Positions 7,609 to 14,518 of a DNA stretch of 14,518 nucleotides are shown one piece after another. The translations under genes were made by a program, and so were the position numbers. Source of the stretch: JBELHR01 sp042091275 (GTDB lineage Bacteria > Bacteroidota > Bacteroidia > Flavobacteriales > Flavobacteriaceae); contig JBELHR010000040.1 of the NCBI GenBank assembly GCA_042091275.1, positions 1 through 14,518 of the forward strand, written 5' to 3'. Each line of letters starts with the position of its first letter. The stretch's first letter is position 1. Below the pieces are notes generated by a model. It had not been told where the DNA came from, ran no database searches, and was given only the letters and a program-made list of their open reading frames with translations.

Positions 7609-9111
7609 ATGAATAGAATCTTCAATCTTAAACTAATCACCAGTTTTCTCGGACTGAGTATTATGCTCAACGGACTAGTTATGCTTTTGACTACTCCAGT
7701 TGCACTTTATTTTGAAGAAGAATGTTGGCTGAGTATTGCTGCTTCTGGGGCACTGACCCTTACTTTGGGTTTTTTTATGTGGTTTCTCAACAGAGATGCG
7801 GTTAAAAATTTGCAGAGTCGCGATGGGTATCTAATTGTTGTTTTAGGTTGGCTGATGCTAACACTTACAGGAACACTACCTTATATAATCAGTGGAAGTA
7901 TCCCAAATTTTACCGATGCCTTTTTTGAGACCATGTCTGGTTACAGTACCACAGGAGCGTCTATATTACAAGATATTGAGGCCATGCCCAAGGGGATTCT
8001 CTTTTGGAGAAGTGCCACGCATTGGATTGGTGGAATGGGAATCATAGTTTTGACCATTGCAATTTTACCACTGCTAGGGATTGGTGGAATGCAGCTTTTT
8101 ATGGCTGAATCTCCCGGACCGTCAGCGGACAAACTTCATCCGCGAATAACAGAAACCGCCAAACGACTATGGATGCTATATCTGGGGCTCACCCTGAGTG
8201 AATTCCTTCTTCTAAAGGTTGCTGGTATGTCTTGGTTTGATGCAATTAATCACGCAATGGCAACCATGAGTACCGGAGGGTTTTCTACAAAAAACAGCTC
8301 TGTTGCGTATTGGAACGCGGCACCTATGATCCAGTATATCATTGCCTTTTTTATGTTTGTCGCAGGGACAAATTTCGTTTTGACCTATTTCGCGTTTAAG
8401 GGTAAAATAAGTAAACTCAGAGATAATGAAGAGTTTCGATGGTATCTTAGAATCATTTTGGTTTGTACTGCTATCTTGACGATTCTCATCGTATTTTTTC
8501 AAGATCCAGAACTCCAGTCTTCCATAATTCACCCGGAAGTATGGGGTAATTTTGAAAGTAGTTTCAGACATAGCTTGTTCCAAGTTCTCTCCATAATTAC
8601 TACTACTGGTTTTGTCAGTGCGGATTTTACCATGTGGAATTCCATCGCCATAGCACTAATCTTTATTCTATTCTTTGTCGGGGGGTCCGCAGGATCTACT
8701 AGTGGTGGTGTAAAAGTGGTAAGGCAGGTGATTATGATAAAGCACAGCCTACTGGAATTAAAAAAACAAATCCACCCAAACGCCATACTTCCCGTTCGTT
8801 ACAACAACAAAGGGGTAAAGCCCAACATTGTATATAACATCCTGAGTTTCTTCGTGTTTTATATTCTTATTGCTCTGATAAGCATATTGATATTTACCGT
8901 TTTGGGTATGGATTTTTATTCCTCAATTGGGGTGACCATTTCTTCTCTAGGGAATGTAGGTCCAGGAATTGGATCGGTAAGTCCGGTCGACAACTTTGCG
9001 CATCTCAGTGACGCAGCAAAATGGTTTTCCACATTTTTAATGCTTCTTGGACGTCTGGAGTTATTTACCGTATTAATGCTTTTGACCCCGTATTTTTGGA
9101 AAAAGAATTAG
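7609..9111 (+). CDS. trkH: Trk system potassium uptake channel subunit TrkH
   Basis: Inner-membrane K+-translocating subunit of the SKT (Trk/Ktr/HKT) superfamily. All four pore-loop repeats are readable: SGYSTTGAS (110-118), MSTGGFST (220-227), ITTTGFVSAD (330-339) and SSLGNVGPG (445-453), each with the selectivity-filter Gly. GGSAGSTSGGVK (about 358-369) is the family's intramembrane-loop region after the third filter. The 500-residue length and many hydrophobic segments fit TrkH. I prefer the ATG at 7609, two nucleotides after the trkA stop; an in-frame TTG at 7603 overlapping that stop would add two residues. Its TAG stop and the TAA stop of mpl share TTAG (9108-9111). Confidence 0.97.
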   Translation: MNRIFNLKLITSFLGLSIMLNGLVMLLTTPVALYFEEECWLSIAASGALTLTLGFFMWFLNRDAVKNLQSRDGYLIVVLGWLMLTLTGTLPYIISGSIPNFTDAFFETMSGYSTTGASILQDIEAMPKGILFWRSATHWIGGMGIIVLTIAILPLLGIGGMQLFMAESPGPSADKLHPRITETAKRLWMLYLGLTLSEFLLLKVAGMSWFDAINHAMATMSTGGFSTKNSSVAYWNAAPMIQYIIAFFMFVAGTNFVLTYFAFKGKISKLRDNEEFRWYLRIILVCTAILTILIVFFQDPELQSSIIHPEVWGNFESSFRHSLFQVLSIITTTGFVSADFTMWNSIAIALIFILFFVGGSAGSTSGGVKVVRQVIMIKHSLLELKKQIHPNAILPVRYNNKGVKPNIVYNILSFFVFYILIALISILIFTVLGMDFYSSIGVTISSLGNVGPGIGSVSPVDNFAHLSDAAKWFSTFLMLLGRLELFTVLMLLTPYFWKKN

Positions 9112-10460
9112 AGCAACTCCTTTAGAGTAGTAAGATCCAATCCTCCATAGTTACCAGAACTCATCATCAAAAGAACTTCATTGCTCAATTTGCGTGAAAA
9201 GAGCTCTTCTCTGAAGGCTTTGGCATCGGTGAATATTGTTATATCCTTTCTCTCAAAAGCTGCCTCTATATCGCTCGATTTAATCGGTGCTAGTTTCTTT
9301 ATATTCAGTGCTTCTGGTGTGTAAAAAACAAAAACCTCATCCGCAGCATCTAAACTACCTCTGTATTCCTTGAGAAAATTCAAATCCAAACTGCTATAGG
9401 TATGTAGCTCTAGACAAGCAATTACTTTTTTACTCTTGAATTGTTCCTTTACTGCCTTGGTAGTTGCCTCAACTTTTGACGGAGAATGGGCAAAATCCTT
9501 AAAAATAAGAGAATCCTTAGATTGAAATAGTTTTTCCAATCGTTTCGATGCACCGGTAAAACTAGCCATTGCCTCGTAAAAGTCTATGGGCTCTATTCCC
9601 ATGTGATAGCAAATTTCTCTAGCTCCCTCCATATTTTGCATATTGTGGGCACCAAAAATTTCCAGAGGGATACCTCCTTCTTCTGTATCCACTATTACTT
9701 GTTCATTTTCTATGGTATATTTTGGAGTTGTGTAGGGATAAGGCTTGACCATAGCAGTTCTATTTTCTACCAATTTATCCAAGTGTTTATCTTCCTTGTT
9801 ATAAACTAAAATACCTCCAGGAGTCATTTGATTAATAAAAATCTCAAATTGCTCTAGATAATTTTCAAAGGTTGGAAAAACATTTATATGATCCCATGCA
9901 ATCCCACTCAAAAGTGCAATATTCGGTTTGTATAAATGAAACTTAGGTCTCAAATCCATAGCAGATGACAGATATTCATCTCCTTCCAAAACGATAAATT
10001 CGTTGTCCTCAGTTAGTCTCACCATCGTGTCAAATCCCTCCAATTGGGCACCTACCATATAATCTACCTCTTTGTTGTAATAGTTCATTACATGCAAAAT
10101 CATAGAGGTTATACTGGTCTTCCCATGAGACCCACCAATAACCACTCTGGTTTTGTTTTTGCACTGTTCGTAAATAAACTCAGGATAAGAATAAATCTTT
10201 AAACCCAATTCCTGGGCTCTAAGTAACTCTGGGTTATCTGCCTTGGCATGCATACCCAAAATTACAGCATCGATATCTTCTGAAATTCTATTTGCATCCC
10301 AGCCCATGATATCAGGTAGCAATCCCGCCTGGTTCAAACGAGATTTAGAAGGTTCAAAAATCGCATCATCACTTCCTTTTACATCATACCCTTTCTGGTG
10401 AAGCGCCAACGCCAAATTATGCATTGCACTTCCCCCTATAGCTATAAAATATACCTTCAT
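9108..10460 (-). CDS. mpl: UDP-N-acetylmuramate:L-Ala-gamma-D-Glu-meso-DAP ligase (Mpl-type Mur ligase)
   Basis: ATP-dependent cytosolic ligase of the Mur family. Mpl joins recycled murein tripeptide directly to UDP-MurNAc, bypassing MurC, MurD and MurE. Visible motifs are the N-terminal dinucleotide-type loop IAIGGSAMHNLALAL (6-20), the ATP P-loop GSHGKTSIT (110-118), the central-domain segment LSGIAWDHINVFPTFENY and the C-terminal-domain motif DFAHSPSKVEATTKAV. The length of 450 is close to E. coli Mpl. The IGGSAMHNLA and DFAHSP variants favour Mpl over MurC, the main alternative. It is the last gene of the four-gene minus-strand operon, starting 3 nt after the upstream peptidase stop, and converges with trkH. 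Confidence 0.94.
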   Translation of the reverse strand: MKVYFIAIGGSAMHNLALALHQKGYDVKGSDDAIFEPSKSRLNQAGLLPDIMGWDANRISEDIDAVILGMHAKADNPELLRAQELGLKIYSYPEFIYEQCKNKTRVVIGGSHGKTSITSMILHVMNYYNKEVDYMVGAQLEGFDTMVRLTEDNEFIVLEGDEYLSSAMDLRPKFHLYKPNIALLSGIAWDHINVFPTFENYLEQFEIFINQMTPGGILVYNKEDKHLDKLVENRTAMVKPYPYTTPKYTIENEQVIVDTEEGGIPLEIFGAHNMQNMEGAREICYHMGIEPIDFYEAMASFTGASKRLEKLFQSKDSLIFKDFAHSPSKVEATTKAVKEQFKSKKVIACLELHTYSSLDLNFLKEYRGSLDAADEVFVFYTPEALNIKKLAPIKSSDIEAAFERKDITIFTDAKAFREELFSRKLSNEVLLMMSSGNYGGLDLTTLKELL

Positions 10461-10463
10461 AAA

Positions 10464-11822
10464 TTATCGTATTACTTGACTTGGAAAAACAACAACACTT
10501 TCGTCTCCACTTGCGTTTACAGCAGAAACTCCAAATAAATAGTTGTCGATTACCCAACCTTTTAAAGTGTGTTCGTTTTGTTTAACAAAAATTCGGTGTT
10601 CCCAATTATCCGCCGTTGTACTTCTCCAGTACACATAATAACCCAATACATTTCCAGAAGTAGACTTATCCCATTTTAAAACCGTGCTAGGCTCTACTGC
10701 TCCTCCTACACTAACGGTTTTTGGAGCTGCCGGTGCAGAGGCCAAACGGGCCATACTAATTGCGTTAACTCTAGTCAATTGAGCTGTGTAATCAAAATCA
10801 ACTCCGGACAATACATCCCCGTATTCGATTCCATTTTCTGTGCGAATATCCTGATGCTGTCTGTTGTAATTTTCATGGGCTTCCATAATCCGCAAACCGG
10901 CAAAACCAGCGTCGTTAAAAGGGCGGTGATGCCCCCCTCTACCAAAACGATCTAATCTGTAAATTAGGATTGGCTTGAGCTCCGGAAGATATTGAGATGT
11001 CGTGTTATAGACATAACGTGCCAGTTGACGGGAAACTCCATCTACTTCTCCACCGTAATAACGTCTCATTCTTCTATTTCGGTCGGATTCATCCACAGGT
11101 GTAGGTTCTGAAAAAATTCTAAACTCTCTATTGTCGATGATTCCATCTATACCCTCTATGTTTCCAATCATATCATTGTTAAAAACACCAATCATATCCC
11201 ATCCTAAAGATTTTATCTCTTCCGCAATATGTTGTCCTCCATATAGGCCTTGCTCTTCCCCAGAGATGGCCATGTAAATGATATTATTTTCGAATTTATA
11301 TCGACTGAGAACTCTCGCGGATTCCAAAACACCGGCAACCCCAGTAGCATTGTCATTAGCTCCAGGAGAATCATCAGTATAATTCAAAATATCAGAAACT
11401 CGGGAGTCTATATCTCCTGCCATAGCGATATAAGCATTGGACTGACTATTCCCTTTTTGGATCGCAATCACACTAACCACATAGGTATCCATTGGAATTC
11501 TCGTATTGGGATCACCTTTGACCAGAGTGCGCACATAACGGACCTCCAAACAATTATTACAATCGGAATTTATCTTATCAAATTCGGACTTGATCCACCT
11601 GCGAGCAGCACCGATTCCTCTAGTTTTGGAAACCGTGTCCGAAAGGGTATGTCTTGTCCCGAAGGAGACTAACTTTGTAATATCAGACTCCAAGCGATCC
11701 GCTTGAACCTCATCGATAATCTGATAAAGCTTATCATTTTGAACTCTAGGGCTCATTTGAGCAAAACTATTTGCACACAGAACTAGTAAAAGACTAAAAA
11801 GTACTCTTTGAATTTTAGGCAT
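10464..11822 (-). CDS. Secreted M28 family peptidase with C-terminal FN3-like domain; His-to-Asp at first zinc ligand
   Basis: Predicted exported zinc aminopeptidase-like protein. A signal peptide covers residues 1-21 (NSFAQ cleavage region). The M28 domain spans about 35-360. Aligned with the Streptomyces griseus aminopeptidase pattern, the residues are: AGDIDSR (135-141) with Asp137 where the first zinc-ligand His is expected; PGANDNATG (153-161) with the bridging Asp157; SGEEQGL (187-193) with the general base Glu189 and ligand Glu190; NNDMIGN (215-221) with ligand Asp217; and NRQHQD (320-325) with the terminal His323. Cys88 and Cys91 (CNNC) may pair. Residues about 365-450 read as a fibronectin type III-like domain (LKWDKS, YYVYWR, GVSAVNASG). 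No T9SS C-terminal domain is evident. It is third in its operon, 2 nt after the M28 lipoprotein gene. Activity is inferred and may be altered by the ligand change. Confidence 0.93.
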   Translation of the reverse strand: MPKIQRVLFSLLLVLCANSFAQMSPRVQNDKLYQIIDEVQADRLESDITKLVSFGTRHTLSDTVSKTRGIGAARRWIKSEFDKINSDCNNCLEVRYVRTLVKGDPNTRIPMDTYVVSVIAIQKGNSQSNAYIAMAGDIDSRVSDILNYTDDSPGANDNATGVAGVLESARVLSRYKFENNIIYMAISGEEQGLYGGQHIAEEIKSLGWDMIGVFNNDMIGNIEGIDGIIDNREFRIFSEPTPVDESDRNRRMRRYYGGEVDGVSRQLARYVYNTTSQYLPELKPILIYRLDRFGRGGHHRPFNDAGFAGLRIMEAHENYNRQHQDIRTENGIEYGDVLSGVDFDYTAQLTRVNAISMARLASAPAAPKTVSVGGAVEPSTVLKWDKSTSGNVLGYYVYWRSTTADNWEHRIFVKQNEHTLKGWVIDNYLFGVSAVNASGDESVVVFPSQVIR

Positions 11823-11824
11823 AA

Positions 11825-12802
11825 TTAATTTTCTTTTAAAACGATTCGACTTGGAGTATCTATACCCATGATAATAGACTCCGTTCCTAGGGCAACTGCC
11901 CTTACTGTATTTGTGATCAATTGCATATCCAATGTCTCTACCTCATCGTCCACTGTGTGATAATAAGGATCCTGATCAATAGGTCCAGAAGAGAAGGTAT
12001 GTGCTGGAACCCCCAATCGAGCCAAAGAAGCGTTATCCGATCTAAAAAACAATCTAAAATCTGGATAAGGATCTGGATATAACTTGTACTCAGTTCCGAT
12101 TAAATTCTTTTGGATAATTGTTCCAAAATCCGATCTATCAAAACCGGTCAGCCATGCTGTATTGGGACCGAACGTACTAGGTTTACCAATCATTTCTATG
12201 TTAATTCCGGCAACAACTTTTATAGGATCAATTGTCTGTCCAAAATAAGTAGAACCTATCAAGCCCTTTTCCTCAGCGGTAAAGGCGACAAAAACAATAG
12301 AACGCGCATTGTCTCCTCGCTCCTTCCAATAGCGAGCCAAAGCCATTATCGCCGAAGTTCCTGAGGCATCGTCATCCGCTCCATTGGCGATGGAATCTCC
12401 AGAGACCGCTCTATCCTTATTTACTATACCCAAATGGTCGTAATGAGCAGAAATTACCACGAATTCTTCAGGAGAAGACTTTCCTGGTAAAACCCCGATA
12501 ACATTAAACAAGTCCATTTCACTCTCACGGAATTCCTGTCTATAACTAGAATAATTCTCGAAAGTTTCAAGTCCCAGTTCACGATACTCGGATTCGATAT
12601 ATTGGGCAGCCAACTCAATCCCTTGTGTCCCTGAACCTCTTCCTTGCATTTCGTCTGATGCTAAGGTATACAAGTGTTTTTTTATTAGAACCGTGTCAAT
12701 TGTACTGTTTAGTATGTTATTTTTCTCGTTGACCTTGTTATTACCAGATCCGCAAGATACTAACAAGGCAAAAGACATTAGTCCTAAAAATATGTTTTTC
12801 AT
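11825..12802 (-). CDS. M28 family peptidase lipoprotein
   Basis: Predicted lipid-anchored zinc peptidase facing the periplasm or cell surface. The N-terminus is a lipoprotein signal with lipobox LLVSC, acylated Cys17. The M28 domain (about 35-310) is complete: SAHYDH (118-123, His120 ligand), ANGADDDASG (139-148, bridging Asp144), TAEEKGL (175-181, Glu177 base and Glu178 ligand), NIEMIG (201-206, with Glu203 in place of the more common Asp ligand) and YHTVDDE (281-287, His282 ligand). The 325-residue length fits a single-domain M28 peptidase. An SDNASLARLGVPAHTF segment (255-270) is typical of the family. It lies 15 nt after the oxidoreductase gene and 2 nt before the second M28 gene. Unlike its neighbour it keeps the first zinc His, so it is the better candidate for an active enzyme. 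The substrate is unknown. Confidence 0.95.
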   Translation of the reverse strand: MKNIFLGLMSFALLVSCGSGNNKVNEKNNILNSTIDTVLIKKHLYTLASDEMQGRGSGTQGIELAAQYIESEYRELGLETFENYSSYRQEFRESEMDLFNVIGVLPGKSSPEEFVVISAHYDHLGIVNKDRAVSGDSIANGADDDASGTSAIMALARYWKERGDNARSIVFVAFTAEEKGLIGSTYFGQTIDPIKVVAGINIEMIGKPSTFGPNTAWLTGFDRSDFGTIIQKNLIGTEYKLYPDPYPDFRLFFRSDNASLARLGVPAHTFSSGPIDQDPYYHTVDDEVETLDMQLITNTVRAVALGTESIIMGIDTPSRIVLKEN

Positions 12803-12817
12803 AAATGTTTTATTTTA

Positions 12818-14020
12818 TTATTCTACCTCTTCTAGATAGTCTTGTAAATAAGAAAAATTAGAAGTTAATTTTTTGTTCTCCGTCATTCTTGCCCGAGACA
12901 ATATTCCACTAGCATCGCCGTCAAAAAATGCCGGTAAGACGTGTTCGCTGTATTGCTCCCCAAAGCCTATAGAGGCATCTAAAGGCAACTCGCATGGAAG
13001 ATTATCTACAGCCATAACCGCTATAACACCAGGTTTTCGGAAATCATCTGTAGTTTCGCTTTCGGGATTATAACCATAAATTGGATCTGCAATTGTCGAA
13101 GGTTTTATGGTGCAAGCCACCGGACCATCAATATCACAACTAATATCTGCAACCACTTGGATATTAAAGCTTGGATTTTTCGCATCTTCCCTAGTAAAAA
13201 TATAAGGAGCTCCTTGTCCGTAAAAATGACCTGCGATATAAAAGTTGGCTACTTCAGCAAACGGCATAAATGTGGATTCATAATCCTCCGGATTTTCAAA
13301 AAAATCTTTCTTACCTAAACTGCTTCCGTCCTTTCGTCTTACATAGTCCAAAACATCGAGCTGCACATAAACACCCTGCGAGAAAGAATCCTTTAGAAAA
13401 CTTGTGGTATCGACTTCCTTAAGTCCCATAGCGTCCAACATCTCCTTTGCACCTCCCGCTACTCTGCCTTTACCAGTCAAAACGACTCTGGCCTGAGACA
13501 CATCAACACCTTTTAACTCGCGAATCAATGCTTCTTGATTTGGAAGGTCCTCTGCTTTGGGCAAAATAAATTTCGCCATCTTTAAGCCATAAGTTCTAAA
13601 GCCATTATAAGCCCCTACGATACCGGCATAACGACCAAAGGCAACTACGCGTTGTCCTTTTTTATTCGACAAAACTTCGTGGTCGTAGAGTTCAATGTTT
13701 TTATCTAAAATAGCCTGAAGTAACTTTCTGTTATAAGGCTGTTTCTTGATCGTGTGAGAAAAAAAGAAATACTTCTTACCTTCCAAAAGGCTTTCGATTG
13801 GAACCTCTTTAACTCCGAGTAACACCTCGCATTGTTCTATATCCCCAACAGTTATTCCCTCAGCTCTATAAGCATCGTCGGAAAAAGCTCTGATTGGAGA
13901 AGGCTCCACTGTAATTTCTAGTTCAGGATAACGCTCCAAAGCATCCTTGCAAGCCTTCGGGGACAATACTACTCTACGGTCCGGAGGACTCTTTCTCTCT
14001 CTAATTATTCCTAATTTCAT
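12818..14020 (-). CDS. Saccharopine-dehydrogenase / alanine-dehydrogenase-like NAD(P)-dependent oxidoreductase
   Basis: A 400-residue member of the alanine dehydrogenase/transhydrogenase-fold group that includes lysine-forming saccharopine dehydrogenase and lysine-ketoglutarate reductase. The N-terminal domain begins KLGIIRERKSPPDRRVVLSP (2-21). GVKEVP (69-74, Lys71) and FSHTIKKQ (87-94, His89) correspond in position to the catalytic Lys77/His96 pair of yeast saccharopine dehydrogenase. FGRYAGIVGAYNG (128-140) precedes the nucleotide-binding domain, with a Rossmann-like loop TGKGRVAGGA (182-191). ADISCDIDGPV (291-301) is characteristic of this group. The exact substrate (saccharopine, lysine or another amino acid) is not decidable here. 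It heads the four-gene operon. A poor -7-like box (TATATTGT on the minus strand, 14058-14051) lies upstream, and it is divergent from the tmRNA gene across 103 bp. Confidence 0.88.
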   Translation of the reverse strand: MKLGIIRERKSPPDRRVVLSPKACKDALERYPELEITVEPSPIRAFSDDAYRAEGITVGDIEQCEVLLGVKEVPIESLLEGKKYFFFSHTIKKQPYNRKLLQAILDKNIELYDHEVLSNKKGQRVVAFGRYAGIVGAYNGFRTYGLKMAKFILPKAEDLPNQEALIRELKGVDVSQARVVLTGKGRVAGGAKEMLDAMGLKEVDTTSFLKDSFSQGVYVQLDVLDYVRRKDGSSLGKKDFFENPEDYESTFMPFAEVANFYIAGHFYGQGAPYIFTREDAKNPSFNIQVVADISCDIDGPVACTIKPSTIADPIYGYNPESETTDDFRKPGVIAVMAVDNLPCELPLDASIGFGEQYSEHVLPAFFDGDASGILSRARMTENKKLTSNFSYLQDYLEEVE

Positions 14021-14078
14021 TTTCTGTTCTTAGTGGCGTATAATTTGTCCACAATATACAGATATTTTAAGAGCATAT

Positions 14079-14088
14079 ATCTTAAGAT
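14079..14088. repeat. 10-bp perfect palindrome in divergent promoter region
   Basis: ATCTTAAGAT is a perfect 10-bp palindrome, 6 bp upstream of the tmRNA -7 box, in the oxidoreductase/tmRNA divergent gap. A 6-bp inverted repeat, AGAGCA (14070-14075) and TGCTCT (14103-14108), surrounds both the palindrome and the box. Its position would suit an operator, but short palindromes are common in AT-rich DNA, so the role is uncertain. Confidence 0.25.
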
Positions 14089-14094
14089 TTTTCA

Positions 14095-14102
14095 TAAATT
14101 TG
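14095..14102 (+). promoter_or_regulatory. Candidate -7 promoter box (TAAATTTG) of the tmRNA gene
   Basis: TAAATTTG matches the TAnnTTTG -7 consensus exactly and ends 21 nt before the mature tmRNA 5' end. Transcription would start near 14108, leaving a leader of roughly 15 nt for RNase P to remove, as expected for a tmRNA precursor. No convincing TTG -33 element is present at normal spacing. Confidence 0.5.
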
Positions 14103-14123
14103 TGCTCTATTTGCAATAAAATT

Positions 14124-14517
14124 GGGGACGACTGGCTTTGACAGCAGGAGAATCAACAAGCAAGCATGTCGAGAAAGGAAACAAATCTCGTTAATCTTAG
14201 TTTCACACTTTTAAACGGCGAAAATAATTACGCTTTAGCTGCCTAATTTCGAATTATAGTAGAAATGGCCTAGTCTCACAAGGTGAGAAAGCTTTACACC
14301 TCCGAAAAGCCTTGGTTTATGGCGTTTTAATTTGAGGTGTCGTAAAAGTAGACCTAGATTGATTTTCACCTCGCGAATCGATCGAAACTAAAGAGGATAA
14401 GTTTTAAGTGGATTGTTTTTAGTCAGCTTATTATCGAAAATTAATTAGAAACTAAACATGTAGAAACCTTCGCGCTTCCTTGTTTGGACCCGGGTTCGAT
14501 TCCCGGCGTCTCCACAA
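14124..14517 (+). ncRNA. ssrA: Transfer-messenger RNA (tmRNA, SsrA), one-piece
   Basis: tmRNA rescues ribosomes stalled on broken mRNAs: it enters as alanyl-tmRNA with SmpB, then serves as template for a degradation tag. The tRNA-like acceptor stem is seen: GGGGACG (14124-14130) pairs with CGTCTCC (14507-14513, one G-U pair), followed by discriminator A14514. The T arm is canonical: stem CCGGG (14490-14494) with CCCGG (14502-14506) around loop TTCGATT. The 5' part contains the conserved GGGGACGACTGGCTTTGACA block, and GCATGT (14164-14169) can pair with ACATGT (14456-14461) in the long P2 helix. The 3' end reads ACAA, not ACCA, so CCA is probably added enzymatically and the mature encoded part ends at 14514. 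The tag frame is intact. The gene fits the one-piece form, about 391 nt without CCA. Confidence 0.98.
14217..14246 (+). other. tmRNA tag-peptide reading frame (GENNYALAA-stop)
   Basis: Inside the tmRNA, the resume codon GGC (14217-14219) begins a short frame encoding GENNYALAA, closed by TAA (14244-14246). With the alanine carried by the tmRNA itself, the tag added to stalled proteins would be A-GENNYALAA. The ALAA end is the usual recognition signal for ClpXP-type proteases. The Gly resume codon and NYALAA ending agree with a Bacteroidota origin. Confidence 0.95.
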
Positions 14518-14518
14518 T

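Noticed and set aside
8212..8583. 123-codon open frame on the minus strand inside trkH
   Set aside because: It is antisense to conserved pore-loop coding sequence of trkH, and the translation looks random, with scattered Cys and His and no domain pattern.
9110..9140. Possible terminator hairpin at the trkH/mpl junction (ACTC/GAGT around 9115-9127)
   Set aside because: Only 4 bp of stem with no GC-rich extension or T-run; too weak to call.
11250..11672. 140-codon open frame on the plus strand, opposite the secreted M28 peptidase gene
   Set aside because: It lies wholly inside a well-supported gene on the other strand, shows no recognisable motif, and has no promoter box. It is a composition shadow.
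1..14518. Mobile element, prophage, CRISPR array, toxin-antitoxin or defence system
   Set aside because: I saw no transposase, integrase, direct-repeat array, or small paired genes. Genes are tightly packed housekeeping types, and nothing about base composition stands out. The tmRNA can serve as an integration site, but the window ends at its 3' end, so an attached island cannot be judged.

Overview
The window looks like ordinary chromosome of an AT-rich member of the Bacteroidota, most likely the Flavobacteriia or a close relative. The evidence is: tightly packed genes without clear Shine-Dalgarno sequences; TAnnTTTG-type -7 promoter boxes; a tmRNA whose tag reads GENNYALAA; and a gene set typical of that phylum (a YjjG-type HAD phosphatase, a DUF7033-type deacetylase-like protein, Mpl, and paired M28 peptidases). 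I see no insertion sequence, prophage, CRISPR array, defence island or tRNA gene. The family calls rest on motifs I can read; no database search was possible.

Layout. Positions 23-763 (+) encode the 23S rRNA methyltransferase RlmB. It runs tail to tail into, and overlaps by 66 bp, a rhomboid membrane protease on the minus strand (698-1408). A 50-bp divergent gap leads to rarA (+, 1459-2745). A four-gene minus-strand operon follows, in transcription order radC (6197-5508), a polysaccharide-deacetylase-like gene (5505-4201), a yjjG-like nucleotidase (4192-3503) and an exported protein of unknown function (3506-2742), with spacings of 2 nt, 8 nt and a 4-nt overlap. A 59-bp divergent gap separates radC from the potassium-uptake pair trkA-trkH (+, 6257-9111). 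A second four-gene minus-strand operon follows, in transcription order a saccharopine-dehydrogenase-like oxidoreductase (14020-12818), an M28 peptidase lipoprotein (12802-11825), a secreted M28 peptidase with a C-terminal FN3-like domain (11822-10464) and the murein-recycling ligase mpl (10460-9108), with gaps of 15, 2 and 3 nt. The window ends in a one-piece tmRNA gene (ssrA, +, 14124 to about 14517), cut off almost exactly at its 3' end.

How the genes fit together. TrkA and TrkH are the two parts of one K+ uptake system. The second operon has a loose theme of peptide, amino-acid and cell-wall recycling: two exported peptidases outside the cytoplasm, Mpl re-using murein tripeptide, and an amino-acid-linked dehydrogenase. 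This is an inference from co-location. The first operon mixes DNA-repair-associated, nucleotide-housekeeping and envelope-type genes with no single obvious pathway.

The most unusual points are small-scale. The rhomboid C-terminal tail is encoded antisense to the catalytic-knot motif of rlmB. All three convergent gene pairs overlap, leaving no intergenic terminator. The secreted M28 peptidase carries Asp where the first zinc-ligand His is expected. The deacetylase-like protein appears to lack a His expected in its family. Several promoter boxes sit so close to start codons that the mRNAs may be leaderless. I found no convincing new multi-gene system.
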